Positions 46,866 through 57,686 are shown, counted from the first letter of the stretch. The stretch: DNA of 64,000 nucleotides from Piscinibacter sp. XHJ-5 (GCF_029855045.1 NZ_CP123228.1:2108001-2172000), one strand, 5' to 3'. Notes: generated by a model from the sequence alone, not told the origin. A program made the numbers and translations.

Positions 46866-47090
46866 TCAGCCCCCTGAGCCCAAAGCAGCGTTGCAAGCAG
46901 TTCGCCGGTCTTCCTGGTCGTACACCAGGATTTCCGGTTTCTCCTTCGTGCTCCAGCGCCGGAGGACGATGCGATAACCCCTTTGCGTGCCTCGGTCTAA
47001 CTCGATCGCAGCGTGCGCTGCGTCCCTCCGTACGACCCCGCGACTCCTAGCGCGGGTTAGCCCCCAACTTCAACTCGGGGCTTCTCTTAG
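46866..47090 (-). pseudogene. Possible remnant of an unidentified gene
   Basis: An open frame without a start codon, reading GYRIVLRRWSTKEKPEIL followed by VYDQEDRRTACNAAL and a stop (TGA, 46866-46868). The sequence looks protein-like, unlike neighbouring frames, so it may be the end of a gene whose front part was lost. It lies just upstream of the 77-residue protein gene on the same strand. No family assigned. Confidence 0.3.
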
Positions 47091-47315
47091 CACTTTCCTT
47101 CGGCGGGTCACCCGGCTGCACAGCCGGGTTCTGCAACAACTCCTCCGCGGCAAGGATCGGAGCCATCGTCCTGAATCGATCGATGGCCAAGCCGCGTGGA
47201 TGAGTGCCTTCGCGTCGTCGCGATCGACGTTGCGGCGGCGCCTCAGCATTGCATCCAGGCACCGCGCTTCCCACGTCTCTTGGGGCAACGTATCCGACTC
47301 GATCTGCTGCGACAT
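47047..47315 (-). pseudogene. Frameshifted small hypothetical gene
   Basis: Two overlapping frames together give one small protein of about 88 residues. The first part starts at ATG 47315 (MSQQIESDTLPQETWEARCL, then DAMLRRRRNVDRDDAKALIHAAW); the second, after a one-base shift near 47165, reads RFRTMAPILAAEELLQNP and ends at the TAG at 47047. The pattern W-x2-RCL-x-A-x2-R...RWR-x-M-AP-x3-AEE is that of short Burkholderiales proteins of unknown function. It could be a pseudogene or a sequencing error. Confidence 0.6.
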
Positions 47316-47349
47316 ATGGCCCCCGACGGCCTGTCGGCGTCGACGAGGC

Positions 47350-47870
47350 AGGCATGGGCCCGTAGACGGGCTGCTTGTTGTACGCGTTGTGCAGGTAGGC
47401 GTAGAGGTCGAGCGAACTCTGCGCGTAGATGTCGCCGTCGGTGCTCCACAGCAAGACCGGCACACCAGCGTCGACCATCTTCTGGGCCAGGTTGCCGACG
47501 GTTCGCTGCTCCCAGAACTCGGTGTAGTACGCCTTGGGGCCTCCTGCTTCGATGTCGGCCACGTTGGCGGCTCCGGCGGCCGCTGTGTCGCCAGCCATCG
47601 CAACCCCGATCACCCGCTGAAAATTGAGAGTCTGCGTCGGGACGCCGCCTGCAAAGTAGGTTTCCCGATAGAACTCTGCGCCCATGCAACTGGCCTGTGC
47701 GGCCTTGACCGGCGAGTTCGGCCCCAACGCAGCAATCGTGAAGGCCTGCGTGAGGCCCATGTAGGAATTGCCGTGCAGGCCCACCGTCGCCTTCGAGTTC
47801 TGCAGTTGATTGGCGGCCCACATGACGAGCTCTGCGCCATCGGACGCCCAGTCCCTATCCGGCGACAGCC
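47350..47870 (-). pseudogene. CocE/NonD family hydrolase fragment
   Basis: About 170 residues of an X-Pro dipeptidyl-peptidase/CocE-type alpha/beta hydrolase. The nucleophile loop VGLHGNSYMGLTQAF holds the catalytic Ser (GNSYxG), preceded by ELVMWAANQLQNS and followed by the CAP-like YRETYFAGGVPTQTLNFQRV. Both the front of the catalytic domain and everything after KQPVYGPM are gone or out of frame, and the family normally has 550-600 residues. So this is a broken gene, and its remains lie in the decayed stretch after tRNA-Pro. Confidence 0.75.
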
Positions 47871-48155
47871 GCCTGCGAAGAAGCGGGGTAGACGTGCTCG
47901 GCGAACCCGTCCGTTCGCCCCTGACGTCGCCGATCAAGCCACTTTCTGCAGATCCTGTGGCGGCCGAATCGATCGCCTGCCGCATCGCCCGGCGGTCGAG
48001 TCCCACGCGCAGCGGACGACGGTGTCGAGCATCCTGCGGTTGCGCTCCACTTGAGCCACTGGCCGCGGATGCGATTGATGCACGCACAGCATGCTCTGCT
48101 GCTCGTTGTGTGTCTGGTCGCCGTCGGAAGAAGCGCGATCGGGGGCAGGATCGGG
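47871..48155. other. Decayed region, no gene recognised
   Basis: Between the CocE remnant and phaC. No frame gives a recognisable protein on either strand; it may be the lost front of the CocE gene plus noise. Nothing regulatory stands out. Confidence 0.4.
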
Positions 48156-49190
48156 TCAGAGTGAGCGCGGGGCCAGCCAATTCACCAGCCGCGGCCAGGT
48201 TCGCGTCACCGCCCCTGCGCCCGCCACCAGGCTGACGTGGCCGCCCTTGATCGTCACTTCTTCCTTGTCGCGGCTGCCGACGAGGCGCACGAGGTCTCCC
48301 GAGGCCGCCGAAGGAACGACGTGATCGTGCTCCGCGACGACATGGAGCACCGGAACGGTGATGTCGCGCAAGTTGGCCTTTCGTCCGCGAACCTCGAATT
48401 CGCCTTTGCAGATCTTGTTGTCGTGGACGAAGTCGTGAGCCAGCTGACGGAAGGTCTCACCAGGCAGGGGCAGTGCGTCCGCGCCCCACCGCACGATCCG
48501 CAGGTGTGCCTTCACGAACGCAGGGTCTGCGGCATTGTTCAGCAGGGTCGCCTGGCCCGCCGCTTTCTGCAGCGGACGCATCAACTGGAACGCGGCCTCC
48601 ACCATTGCGGGCGGGATGTTGCCCAGCGTGTCGACGATGAGATCCGGGTCCAGTCCCTGTGTCAGCAGCTTGCGCTGCAGTTCCATGCCCTCTGCGTTGA
48701 CGGGGGTGGCGATGAACAGCAGATTCTTCACCGGTCCACGGGGATTCATTGCCGCATGCAGGGCGGTGAAGATGCCGCCAAGGCAATAGCCGATCAGCGT
48801 CAGCTCCCGCTGACCTGAATGCGCCTGCACCTGCGCGATGCATTCGGGAATGAGCTCGGCCACGTAGTCGTCGACCTTCATCTCGCGGTGCTCCGACCGG
48901 GGTGTGCCCCAATCGATCAGGTACACATCGAAGCCGGCGCGCACGAGGTGCTCGACGAAGCTCTGGCCGGGTGTGAGATCGAAGATGTACGGCTTGCTGA
49001 CGATCGACATCACGATCAGCAGGGGCACGCGAAACACATCCGCGGTTTGCGGCAGGTAGTGATGGAGCCGCAGCGTGCCCTGTGCGTGGATCAGCTCCTT
49101 CGGCGTGGTCGCGGTTTCGCGCAGCATCTCGGCTTCGAGTGCTGCCATCGCCTCACGGTGTGCATCCAGCACGGCGGTGCCCACCTTCAT
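48156..49190 (-). CDS. phaC: Class III-type polyhydroxyalkanoate synthase
   Basis: A 344-residue PhaC of the class III/IV size. The lipase-like box GYCLGG carries the catalytic Cys; the acid is in AEHDHVVPS and the His in KGGHVSLVAG. The protein runs FRVPLLIVMSIVSKPYIFDL, typical of PHA synthases. It polymerises hydroxyacyl-CoA into storage polyester. The start is ATG 49190, which overlaps the stop of the partner gene by four bases. No phaA or phaB is close by. Confidence 0.88.
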   Translation of the reverse strand: MKVGTAVLDAHREAMAALEAEMLRETATTPKELIHAQGTLRLHHYLPQTADVFRVPLLIVMSIVSKPYIFDLTPGQSFVEHLVRAGFDVYLIDWGTPRSEHREMKVDDYVAELIPECIAQVQAHSGQRELTLIGYCLGGIFTALHAAMNPRGPVKNLLFIATPVNAEGMELQRKLLTQGLDPDLIVDTLGNIPPAMVEAAFQLMRPLQKAAGQATLLNNAADPAFVKAHLRIVRWGADALPLPGETFRQLAHDFVHDNKICKGEFEVRGRKANLRDITVPVLHVVAEHDHVVPSAASGDLVRLVGSRDKEEVTIKGGHVSLVAGAGAVTRTWPRLVNWLAPRSL

Positions 49191-49627
49191 GCGCGCCGCT
49201 TTCGAGCCGGCTTGGTTCGCACCGCGGTCGTTTCGGATGCAGAAGGCTGAGCAACGGCGGGTGACGGCAGCTTGCGACCGCGCGTGGGCTTGGCGGACGC
49301 AGTGGCATCCAGCGAATGTCGCAGCTGGACCAGGTTCGCCTCCACACGCGCCACGGCGTCTTCGAGGCTGCCAAGACGCTCGGACAACGCCACCAACTGG
49401 TCCTGAGTGGGCACGTTCATCATGGCCATCGAGCCGGCCATGCCTTCCTTCACCATCTGACTGGCGTACAGCGCGGCATTGATCTCCTGCCCCAAGGCGC
49501 GCGCCGTGGCGTCGTCCTTCATCAGGCGGGTCAGGCCCTCGCTCCAATCACGTTCGGATTGAGTGAACCATTCACGCCAGGCTTTCATCGGATCGAAGCG
49601 GGCGGCCGGCGTCGGATCTTTGTTCAT
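49187..49627 (-). CDS. Short PhaE/PhaR-like PHA synthase subunit
   Basis: A 146-residue protein. The front, FDPMKAWREWFTQSERDWSEG, and the helix GSMAMMNVPTQDQLVALSERLGSLEDAVARVE match the PhaE/PhaR synthase partner family, but it is much shorter than PhaE (about 350-360 residues) and nearer PhaR (about 200). The C-terminus is a basic tail (TKPARKRRA). It is translated together with phaC (ATGA overlap), as expected for a synthase subunit. Whether it is a true PhaE or a phasin-like protein is not certain. Confidence 0.7.
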   Translation of the reverse strand: MNKDPTPAARFDPMKAWREWFTQSERDWSEGLTRLMKDDATARALGQEINAALYASQMVKEGMAGSMAMMNVPTQDQLVALSERLGSLEDAVARVEANLVQLRHSLDATASAKPTRGRKLPSPAVAQPSASETTAVRTKPARKRRA

Positions 49628-49752
49628 GTCGTTGTCGCCTCAAAGGCTGATTGGACCTCGGTGTGTTGGAACACGTTCAGTTCCGATTTTGAGCCACATT
49701 GATGAAAAACGGAATAGAGCATAGAATTTCCTCGAACAGGAGCATTCGACCC
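49628..49752. promoter_or_regulatory. Divergent promoter region of phaE-like and CoA transferase genes
   Basis: About 125 bases with GGAACACGTTC (around 49669-49679) and GTTCC directly after, then GGAAT...ATTTCC (around 49711-49731). Similar GGAA/TTCC pairs occur at other promoters of the right-hand cluster. AGGAGC precedes the CoA transferase ATG. Confidence 0.45.
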
Positions 49753-50946
49753 ATGTCGTATCCATTCGCTGGCATCACGGTGCTCGACCTCACCCAGATC
49801 TACAACGGACCCTATGCCACTTTCCTGCTTGCGCAGGCCGGCGCGGAAGTGATCAAGATCGAACCGCCGGGAGGCGAGCACCTGCGCAAGCGCTCCGGTG
49901 CTAGCGGTGCGGCCATGCCGTTCGCGATGCTCAACGCGAACAAGCGGACGATGACGCTGAACCTGAAGGCGCCGCGTGGGCGCGAGTTGCTGTTGCAGCT
50001 GGTCGAGCAGAGCGACGTGCTCGTCGAGAATTTCGCGCCGGGCGTGATGGACAGGTTGAATCTCGGTGAGAAGGTGCTTCGCGAAGCGAACCCCCGACTC
50101 ATCTACGCATCGGGCTCGGGCTACGGCAAGACGGGGCCCTACCGCGACTACCCGGCGATGGACTTGACCGTGCAGGCGATGACGGGCGTCATCGACACCA
50201 CGGGGTACCCGGAGGATCCGCCGGTGAAATCGGGTCCCGCCATTGCCGACTTCATGGCGGGCATCCACCTGTACGGCGCAATCACCACCGCACTGTTCGA
50301 GCGCGAACGCACCGGCCAGGCGCGCACCATCGAGGTCTCGATGATGGAAGCGGTGTATCCCACCCTCGCATCGAGCCTGGGCCTCTACTACGGCTCCGGC
50401 GGCGGGGCGGCTGCGCGCACGGCGAACCGGCATACCGGCATGTCCTTGTGCCCGTACAACGTGTACCCCACGTCCGACGGATACATCGCGATCATCACGA
50501 ACAACGAGCAACACTGGCGTTGGCTGGTCGAAGCGCTGAAGTGTCCGCAGCTGGCGGAGGATGAACGCTTCGTCACCGTGAAGCAGCGCGTCTTCAACAT
50601 GGATGCAGTCGATCACGCCATCGCCGAGATCACCCGTGGCTACAGCAAGGCCGCGCTGTTCGACCTGCTCATCAAGAACCGGGTGCCGTGTGCCCCGGTG
50701 CGCACGCTGGTCGAGGTGGTGAACGATCCGCACCTGCACGAGCGCGGCTCGTTGCGGTGGATCGAACATCCGGAGTACGGGCGCATCGTCGTCCCCACGA
50801 CACCGCTGCGCTTCAGCGGCGAGGACGCTGCCGTTGCGTACCAGCCGAGCGCTCGCCTTGGCGCCGACACGACGGCGATCCTCGAGGAGCGCCTCTCGCT
50901 GGACGCCGCTCAGGTCGAGGAGCTGCGCGCACAGCAGGTGCTTTGA
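49753..50946 (+). CDS. CaiB/BaiF-family CoA transferase
   Basis: A 397-residue class III CoA transferase. It begins FAGITVLDLTQIYNGPYATFLLAQAGAEVIKIEPPGG, and the active-site Asp lies in DYPAMDLTVQAMTG (Asp137). Such enzymes move CoA between carboxylic acids via an aspartyl-CoA thioester. The second CaiB gene is at 51731, so this cluster holds two. ATG 49753 follows a GGAGC ribosome-binding sequence. It is the first plus-strand gene of the cluster, divergent from the PHA synthase genes. The acid is unknown. Confidence 0.88.
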   Translation: MSYPFAGITVLDLTQIYNGPYATFLLAQAGAEVIKIEPPGGEHLRKRSGASGAAMPFAMLNANKRTMTLNLKAPRGRELLLQLVEQSDVLVENFAPGVMDRLNLGEKVLREANPRLIYASGSGYGKTGPYRDYPAMDLTVQAMTGVIDTTGYPEDPPVKSGPAIADFMAGIHLYGAITTALFERERTGQARTIEVSMMEAVYPTLASSLGLYYGSGGGAAARTANRHTGMSLCPYNVYPTSDGYIAIITNNEQHWRWLVEALKCPQLAEDERFVTVKQRVFNMDAVDHAIAEITRGYSKAALFDLLIKNRVPCAPVRTLVEVVNDPHLHERGSLRWIEHPEYGRIVVPTTPLRFSGEDAAVAYQPSARLGADTTAILEERLSLDAAQVEELRAQQVL

Positions 50947-50956
50947 CGTTGGTCGG

Positions 50957-51718
50957 TCAGACGGCCTGCCTGCCGCCGTCGGCCGGCAGCGTCACGCCGT
51001 TGACGTAGCTCGCAAGGTCCGAGGCGAGGAAAACAGCAGGCCCCGCGATCTCTTCAGGCCGGCCCAGCCGGCCGGCCGGAATTCGAGCCATGAAGCGGCC
51101 CAGCCGCTGCGGATCGTTGCGGGTGGCCTCGGTCATCTCCGTCTCGATCACGCCTGGCGCGATGGCGTTGACACGAATGCCATCCCTGGCGAGATCGGCC
51201 GTCATGGCTTGCGTCAGCATCTTGACGGCGCCCTTCGAGGGTGAATAGCCGACGCAGCCGGGCAGGCCCGTGAGGGCTGCGCCGGAGGCGATGTTGATCA
51301 CGCATCCGCGTGTCCTGCGCAAGGCCGGCAGGAACGCATGCATCGCGTTGAAGGTGCCGAAGTAGTTCACCTCCATGAGTCGTCGAACCGCCTCGTGGAC
51401 ACGCGGGCTGTCCACGCTCTCCCGGATCATCAGGCCGGCGTTGTTGACCAGCACCTGCAGGTCGCCGATGTCGCGCTGAACGTCGGCGGCCAGCCGCGCA
51501 CAGGCTTCGGGATCCGACACATCGAGCGCGAAGGCCCACGCAGAGCCGCCGCTGGCTTCGATCTCCGCCTGGATCTCGGTGCAAGAGGCGCGGTCGATGT
51601 CGGTCACGATGACGCGGGCGCCTGCGTGGGCATAGGCCAGCGCGATCGCGCGGCCGATGCCCCGACCGGCTCCAGTCACCAGGGCCAGCTTGCCTTCCAG
51701 CAACAGCACGGGATGCAT
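50957..51718 (-). CDS. Short-chain dehydrogenase/reductase
   Basis: A 253-residue classical SDR: TGAGRGIG at about 15-22, NNAG near 90, the catalytic Ser in VINIASGAALTG, and the Tyr-x3-Lys pair in GYSPSKGAVK. It would oxidise or reduce a hydroxy/keto group of a CoA ester or acid with NAD(P). It is the last gene of a minus-strand operon: NTF2-like, Bug receptor, CaiB, then this gene, spaced 12 bases from the CaiB gene. Confidence 0.87.
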   Translation of the reverse strand: MHPVLLLEGKLALVTGAGRGIGRAIALAYAHAGARVIVTDIDRASCTEIQAEIEASGGSAWAFALDVSDPEACARLAADVQRDIGDLQVLVNNAGLMIRESVDSPRVHEAVRRLMEVNYFGTFNAMHAFLPALRRTRGCVINIASGAALTGLPGCVGYSPSKGAVKMLTQAMTADLARDGIRVNAIAPGVIETEMTEATRNDPQRLGRFMARIPAGRLGRPEEIAGPAVFLASDLASYVNGVTLPADGGRQAV

Positions 51719-51730
51719 CTCGCTTCCTTC

Positions 51731-52978
51731 CTAGATCACGTCTTGCTCGCGCAGGGTCCGTCGCTTCGCCTCGTCGTAGCCGAGGAGTTCGGCGAGCACT
51801 TCATCCGTGTGCTCGCCCAGGCTCGGCGGCGGCAGGCGGTATTGCACCGGCGTGTCCGACAGCCGGATCGGGTTGGCCAGCATCGGCATGTCCGCTCGTT
51901 TCGGATGCGCCATGTGAACCAACATCCCACGCGCCAGCACCTGCGGGTCGGCGAACACGTCTTCGAGTTCGTTGACCGGTCCACAGGGCACGCCCACCGC
52001 GGCCAAGGCGTCGATCCAGTGCTGCTTCGGTCGCGTCAGAAAGATCGAATCCAGCACGGCGTTCAGCGCTGCGCGGTGGCGGATTCGGTCCGGATTGGTT
52101 GTGAAGCGAGGATCGGTCGGCAAGTCAGGTCGGCCGAGCACGCGCGTCAGCTTTTCCCATTGAGCCTTGTTGCCGACGACAAGCATGATCGGCCCATCCT
52201 CGCAGCGGTACATCTGCGAAGGCGCGGCCGTCGGCGAGGCGGTTCCGGATCGGGGCGGGGCTTCACCCGACACGAGGTAACCCATCGCCGCGTGGGAAAG
52301 CGACGCCACTTGCGCGTCGAGGAGCGCCAGGTCGATGTACTGGCCTTCGCCGGAGACGGCGTCGCGATGCTCCAGTGCGGCGAGGATCGCGACGGATGCG
52401 TACATCCCGGCCATGAGGTCGGAAACGATGAGACCGACCTTCTGTGGCCCACCGCCCGGCTCGTCGTCAGGCTGGCCGGTGACCGCCATGAGCCCGCCCA
52501 TGCCCTGGAAGATGGAGTCGTAGCCGGGCTTCCTGCAGTACGGACCCGTCTGGCCGAAGCCGGTGATGGAGCAGTACACCAGGCGCGGGGAGCCTGCTTG
52601 CAACGAGGGGTAGTCGAGTCTGTAGCGAGCAAGGTCGCCGACCTTGTAGTTCTCGATCAGCACGTCGCAGGTTTTCGCGAGTGTGCGGACGATCTCCTGG
52701 CCTTCGGGGCGGGAGATGTCCACGGTGACCGACTTCTTGTTGCGGTTGGCGCTGAGGAAAAAGCCGGATTCATGGGTCGGGGCGCCTTGGTCGTCGAGCA
52801 AGAACGGCGGTCCGAGCCGGCGGGCGTCGTCGCCTTCGCCGGGGCGCTCGACCTTGATGACTTCGGCGCCGAGATCGGCCAGCATCTGTCCGGCCCAGGG
52901 GCCCGCGAACACGCGGCTCAGGTCCAGCACGCGCAGGTGGGAGAGGGCGCCGCGGCGCGGAGTCGGCTCGCGATCCAT
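51731..52978 (-). CDS. CaiB/BaiF-family CoA transferase
   Basis: A 415-residue class III CoA transferase: LSHLRVLDLSRVFAGPWAGQMLADLGAEVIKVERPG at the front and the active-site Asp154 in KPGYDSIFQGMGG. It should attach CoA to the incoming acid. It lies directly downstream of the Bug receptor gene (5-base gap), which suggests receptor and transferase deal with the same acid. Different in length and sequence from the transferase at 49753. Confidence 0.88.
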   Translation of the reverse strand: MDREPTPRRGALSHLRVLDLSRVFAGPWAGQMLADLGAEVIKVERPGEGDDARRLGPPFLLDDQGAPTHESGFFLSANRNKKSVTVDISRPEGQEIVRTLAKTCDVLIENYKVGDLARYRLDYPSLQAGSPRLVYCSITGFGQTGPYCRKPGYDSIFQGMGGLMAVTGQPDDEPGGGPQKVGLIVSDLMAGMYASVAILAALEHRDAVSGEGQYIDLALLDAQVASLSHAAMGYLVSGEAPPRSGTASPTAAPSQMYRCEDGPIMLVVGNKAQWEKLTRVLGRPDLPTDPRFTTNPDRIRHRAALNAVLDSIFLTRPKQHWIDALAAVGVPCGPVNELEDVFADPQVLARGMLVHMAHPKRADMPMLANPIRLSDTPVQYRLPPPSLGEHTDEVLAELLGYDEAKRRTLREQDVI

Positions 52979-52983
52979 GGCGC

Positions 52984-53952
52984 TCAATCCAGCTGAAGGT
53001 TGAGCGGCTTGACGATGCGTTCCCAGGTTCGGGTGTGCTCTTCGATCAGGCCACCGAACCGTTGGGCGTCGAGCGTCGGGGCGATGGCGCCATGGGCCTC
53101 GAGTTGCGACCTCACCTCGGGCATCTTCAGCACCTCGTTCACTGTCCGATTGAGCAGTTCGACCACCGGCCCCGGCGTCGCGGCCGGCGCCACCAGCCCA
53201 TACCAGGAATAAGCCACCATCTGCGGCAGCCCGGACTCCTTGAAGGTCGGAACACCGGGCAGCAAGGGCGAGCGGGTGTCCGACGTGATGCCCAAGCCCT
53301 TCAGCTGCCCACTGCGGATGCGCGGGATGGCGGTCGACACCGCGTCGAAATTCAGCTGCACGTGACCGGCAAGCAGGTCGCTGCTCGCGGGACCGGAACC
53401 CTTGTACGGGACGTCCGGGATGTCGACGCCGGCGGCCGATCGCAGCATCTCGTCGACGAGGTGCGTCGAAGAGCCGGGGCCCAGCATGGCGAAGTTCAGC
53501 TTGCCGGGATTGGCGCGGGCATAGGCAAGGAGCCCGGCCGCATCCTGGGCCAGCACGGAAGGGTGCGCCACCAGCACGAAAGGCGTCAGCCCGGTCAGGG
53601 CCACGGGGGTGAAATCCGTCACCTTGTAGGTGAGCTTGCGGAACATCAAGGGGTTGGTGGAAAGAGTGCTCGTCGTGGCCATCAGCAAGGTATAGCCGTC
53701 GGGCGCCGATCGGGCCACGGCTTCGGCGCCCAGCATGGTGGAGGCGCCGGGCTTGTTCTCCACGACGACCGGCTGCGCCAGTTTCTCGGCCAGCCTGGTG
53801 GCCACCAGGCGAGCCAGCACGTCGGTGAAGCCCCCGGGTGCGTAGGGCACCACGATGCGGATGGGCCGCTCGGGCCAGGCGGCGGAGGCGGGTCCATGGA
53901 CAAGGGCAGCCGCTGCGGTCAAGGGAAGGAGGAGCTTGCGCAAGAACGACAT
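52984..53952 (-). CDS. Bug-family (TctC) periplasmic solute-binding protein
   Basis: A 322-residue receptor with signal peptide (cleavage near PASAAWPE, about residue 23) and the Bug motif IRIVVPYAPGGFTDVLARLVA, ENKPGASTMLGAEAV and PYKGSGPASSDLLAG. Start at ATG 53952 (GGAG six bases before). No TctAB permease genes are near. Operon position next to CaiB and SDR genes points to a carboxylic acid taken up for degradation. Confidence 0.9.
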   Translation of the reverse strand: MSFLRKLLLPLTAAAALVHGPASAAWPERPIRIVVPYAPGGFTDVLARLVATRLAEKLAQPVVVENKPGASTMLGAEAVARSAPDGYTLLMATTSTLSTNPLMFRKLTYKVTDFTPVALTGLTPFVLVAHPSVLAQDAAGLLAYARANPGKLNFAMLGPGSSTHLVDEMLRSAAGVDIPDVPYKGSGPASSDLLAGHVQLNFDAVSTAIPRIRSGQLKGLGITSDTRSPLLPGVPTFKESGLPQMVAYSWYGLVAPAATPGPVVELLNRTVNEVLKMPEVRSQLEAHGAIAPTLDAQRFGGLIEEHTRTWERIVKPLNLQLD

Positions 53953-53990
53953 CGTCGTCTCCGATGGGATTGCCAGGTCGCCGCGGGCCG

Positions 53991-54533
53991 TCAACGACGC
54001 TGGCGCACCCGTTCGAGCAAGTCGTAGACCGGGTCGGCCGGCGAGCGCTCGCCGGTGGGCTGGCGCGCCGCAAACAACGCGACGTTGTGCTGCGCGAGTT
54101 CAGCGCGCGTGCGCTCCTCGATCCAGTCATAGACCACGGTGCGTGCGGCGATGCGCCATTCGCCCTGGCGGCGTTCGAAATGATCGAGATAGCGGCCGCA
54201 CAGCAAGGTGCGCAACGTGGGGGCGGCCACGTTGGTTTGCAGAGCGAAGAAGCTGCTTTCCACTGCGGCAGCGTCGCCATGCAGCTCGATCAGGATGTTG
54301 TTGACCTGGTGGACGCCGCGGCCACCAGCGCGCAGTCGCGGCAGGGCGTGTTCGATGAAGCCGTTGGCGGAGCCGACGTAGGCGCCGTGAGTGTCGTGCG
54401 CGTCCGGCCAGTAAGCGGAGCGCAGCAGTTCCTCGTCGGCGCGATCGATGCCGCGGCAGTATCGGTACAGGCAGTCGCGAATCGCTTCCTTGTCGACGAG
54501 TGCGCGCAGCTCGGCCTGACTGGTTGCTTCCAT
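53991..54533 (-). CDS. NTF2-like (SnoaL_4) protein
   Basis: A 180-residue protein with the NTF2-like cone fold pattern of SnoaL_4: IRDCLYRYCRGIDRADEELLRSAYWPDA at the front and the later RYLDHFERRQGEWRIAARTVVYDW. The family includes small dehydratases/isomerases, dioxygenase small subunits and bile-acid BaiE. A possible role is dehydration of a hydroxyacyl intermediate; that is speculation. It opens the minus-strand operon. ATG 54533 is used; 36 further bases run into a palindrome. Confidence 0.75.
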   Translation of the reverse strand: MEATSQAELRALVDKEAIRDCLYRYCRGIDRADEELLRSAYWPDAHDTHGAYVGSANGFIEHALPRLRAGGRGVHQVNNILIELHGDAAAVESSFFALQTNVAAPTLRTLLCGRYLDHFERRQGEWRIAARTVVYDWIEERTRAELAQHNVALFAARQPTGERSPADPVYDLLERVRQRR

Positions 54534-54552
54534 GCGGCAAGCATACGTCTGA

Positions 54553-54570
54553 AGTGGAACGTAGTCCACT
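54553..54570. promoter_or_regulatory. Palindrome AGTGGA-N6-TCCACT
   Basis: Perfect 6-base arms with a 6-base spacer, 20 bases before the NTF2-like gene. Further GTTCC/GGGAAC elements lie near 54668-54691, before the IclR gene. Likely a binding site for the IclR regulator, whose gene is divergent. Confidence 0.5.
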
Positions 54571-54701
54571 AAGCGGACTCAAAGGAATGCATTGATGCGA
54601 AAGGCGGTGAAGCCTGGGAGACTTCACGACATGGATCTGTCGCAGGAACAGGTGCTTGCGATATAGTTCCATGCACCGAAACGGGAACCAGGAAGGAAAT
54701 C

Positions 54702-55559
54702 ATGATTCGTGCCGTCGGCCGTGCGCTGGCCATCTTCGATGCCTTTGACAACGAGCACCTGAGCCTCTCGCTGCAGGAGATCGCCGAGCGCATCAAGATG
54801 CCCAAGACGACTGCATTTCGCCTCGTCAATACGCTCGAACGCGCGGGCTTCCTTGTCCGCATGGACAACCAGCAGTACTGCCTGTCGCTGAAGATGGCCC
54901 GCCTGGGCGGGCTGGTGCGCAGCACCTTGAGCGTGCGCGAAATTGCTCGTGCAGTCATGCTCGAGGTGAACGCGCAAACGAAGGAAACGATCACGCTGAA
55001 CGCAGCCATGGGGAACGAGCGAATGGTGCTGGAGGTGGTCGATACCCCTTCGCCCCTGATGTCGATGGCACGGCTTGGGCAGCACATGCCGATGCTGCTC
55101 GGCGCCGCCAGCCGAGTTCTGCTGGCGTACATGGACCCGCGTGAGTTGGAGCAGGTGCTGAAGGTCAACACGGCGGGTGTCGACAACTTCGACCGCGTGG
55201 CGTTCGACCGTGAGCTCGCGCGCGCCCGCCGACAGGGCTACGCGGTCACCCGCGGCACGCGGGTTCCCGGCCTCACCGCCATCGCCGTGCCGATCTTCGA
55301 CATCCAGAACCAGGTGCCGTACTGCCTGGCGGTCACCGGCCCCAGCGTGCGCGTCGATCCTCGTGACTTGGAACTGGCCGACATCATGATCGCCGCCGGC
55401 CGCGACATCTCCAATCGGCTGGGCGCCAGTCCGGAACACGGTGTCGACATGAAGCTGCTCATGTCCGACAAGTCCATGGATCGCGAGGAGGCGCCTGCCA
55501 AGAAGAAGCCCGCCGCAAAAAAGAAGCCCGCGGCGAAGAGGTTGCTCGCGGCCGCCTGA
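54702..55559 (+). CDS. IclR-family regulator with Lys-rich tail
   Basis: A 285-residue IclR protein: winged HTH (RALAIFDAFDNEHLSLSLQEIAERIKMPKTTAFRLVNTL) and effector domain with SPLMSMARLGQHMPMLLGAASRVLLAYM, GYAVTRGTRVPGLTAIAVPIFD. After the domain (about residue 245) comes a tail with the repeated PAKKKPAAKK motif, ending in ALA-rich sequence. AGGAAGGAA precedes the ATG. It is divergent from the NTF2-like operon, which suggests it controls the CoA-ester pathway genes; the tail may bind DNA or RNA without sequence preference. Confidence 0.87.
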   Translation: MIRAVGRALAIFDAFDNEHLSLSLQEIAERIKMPKTTAFRLVNTLERAGFLVRMDNQQYCLSLKMARLGGLVRSTLSVREIARAVMLEVNAQTKETITLNAAMGNERMVLEVVDTPSPLMSMARLGQHMPMLLGAASRVLLAYMDPRELEQVLKVNTAGVDNFDRVAFDRELARARRQGYAVTRGTRVPGLTAIAVPIFDIQNQVPYCLAVTGPSVRVDPRDLELADIMIAAGRDISNRLGASPEHGVDMKLLMSDKSMDREEAPAKKKPAAKKKPAAKRLLAAA

Positions 55560-55583
55560 GCCGCTGCGGCGCTGCGAGGGCGC

Positions 55584-57686
<2,103 letters not shown>

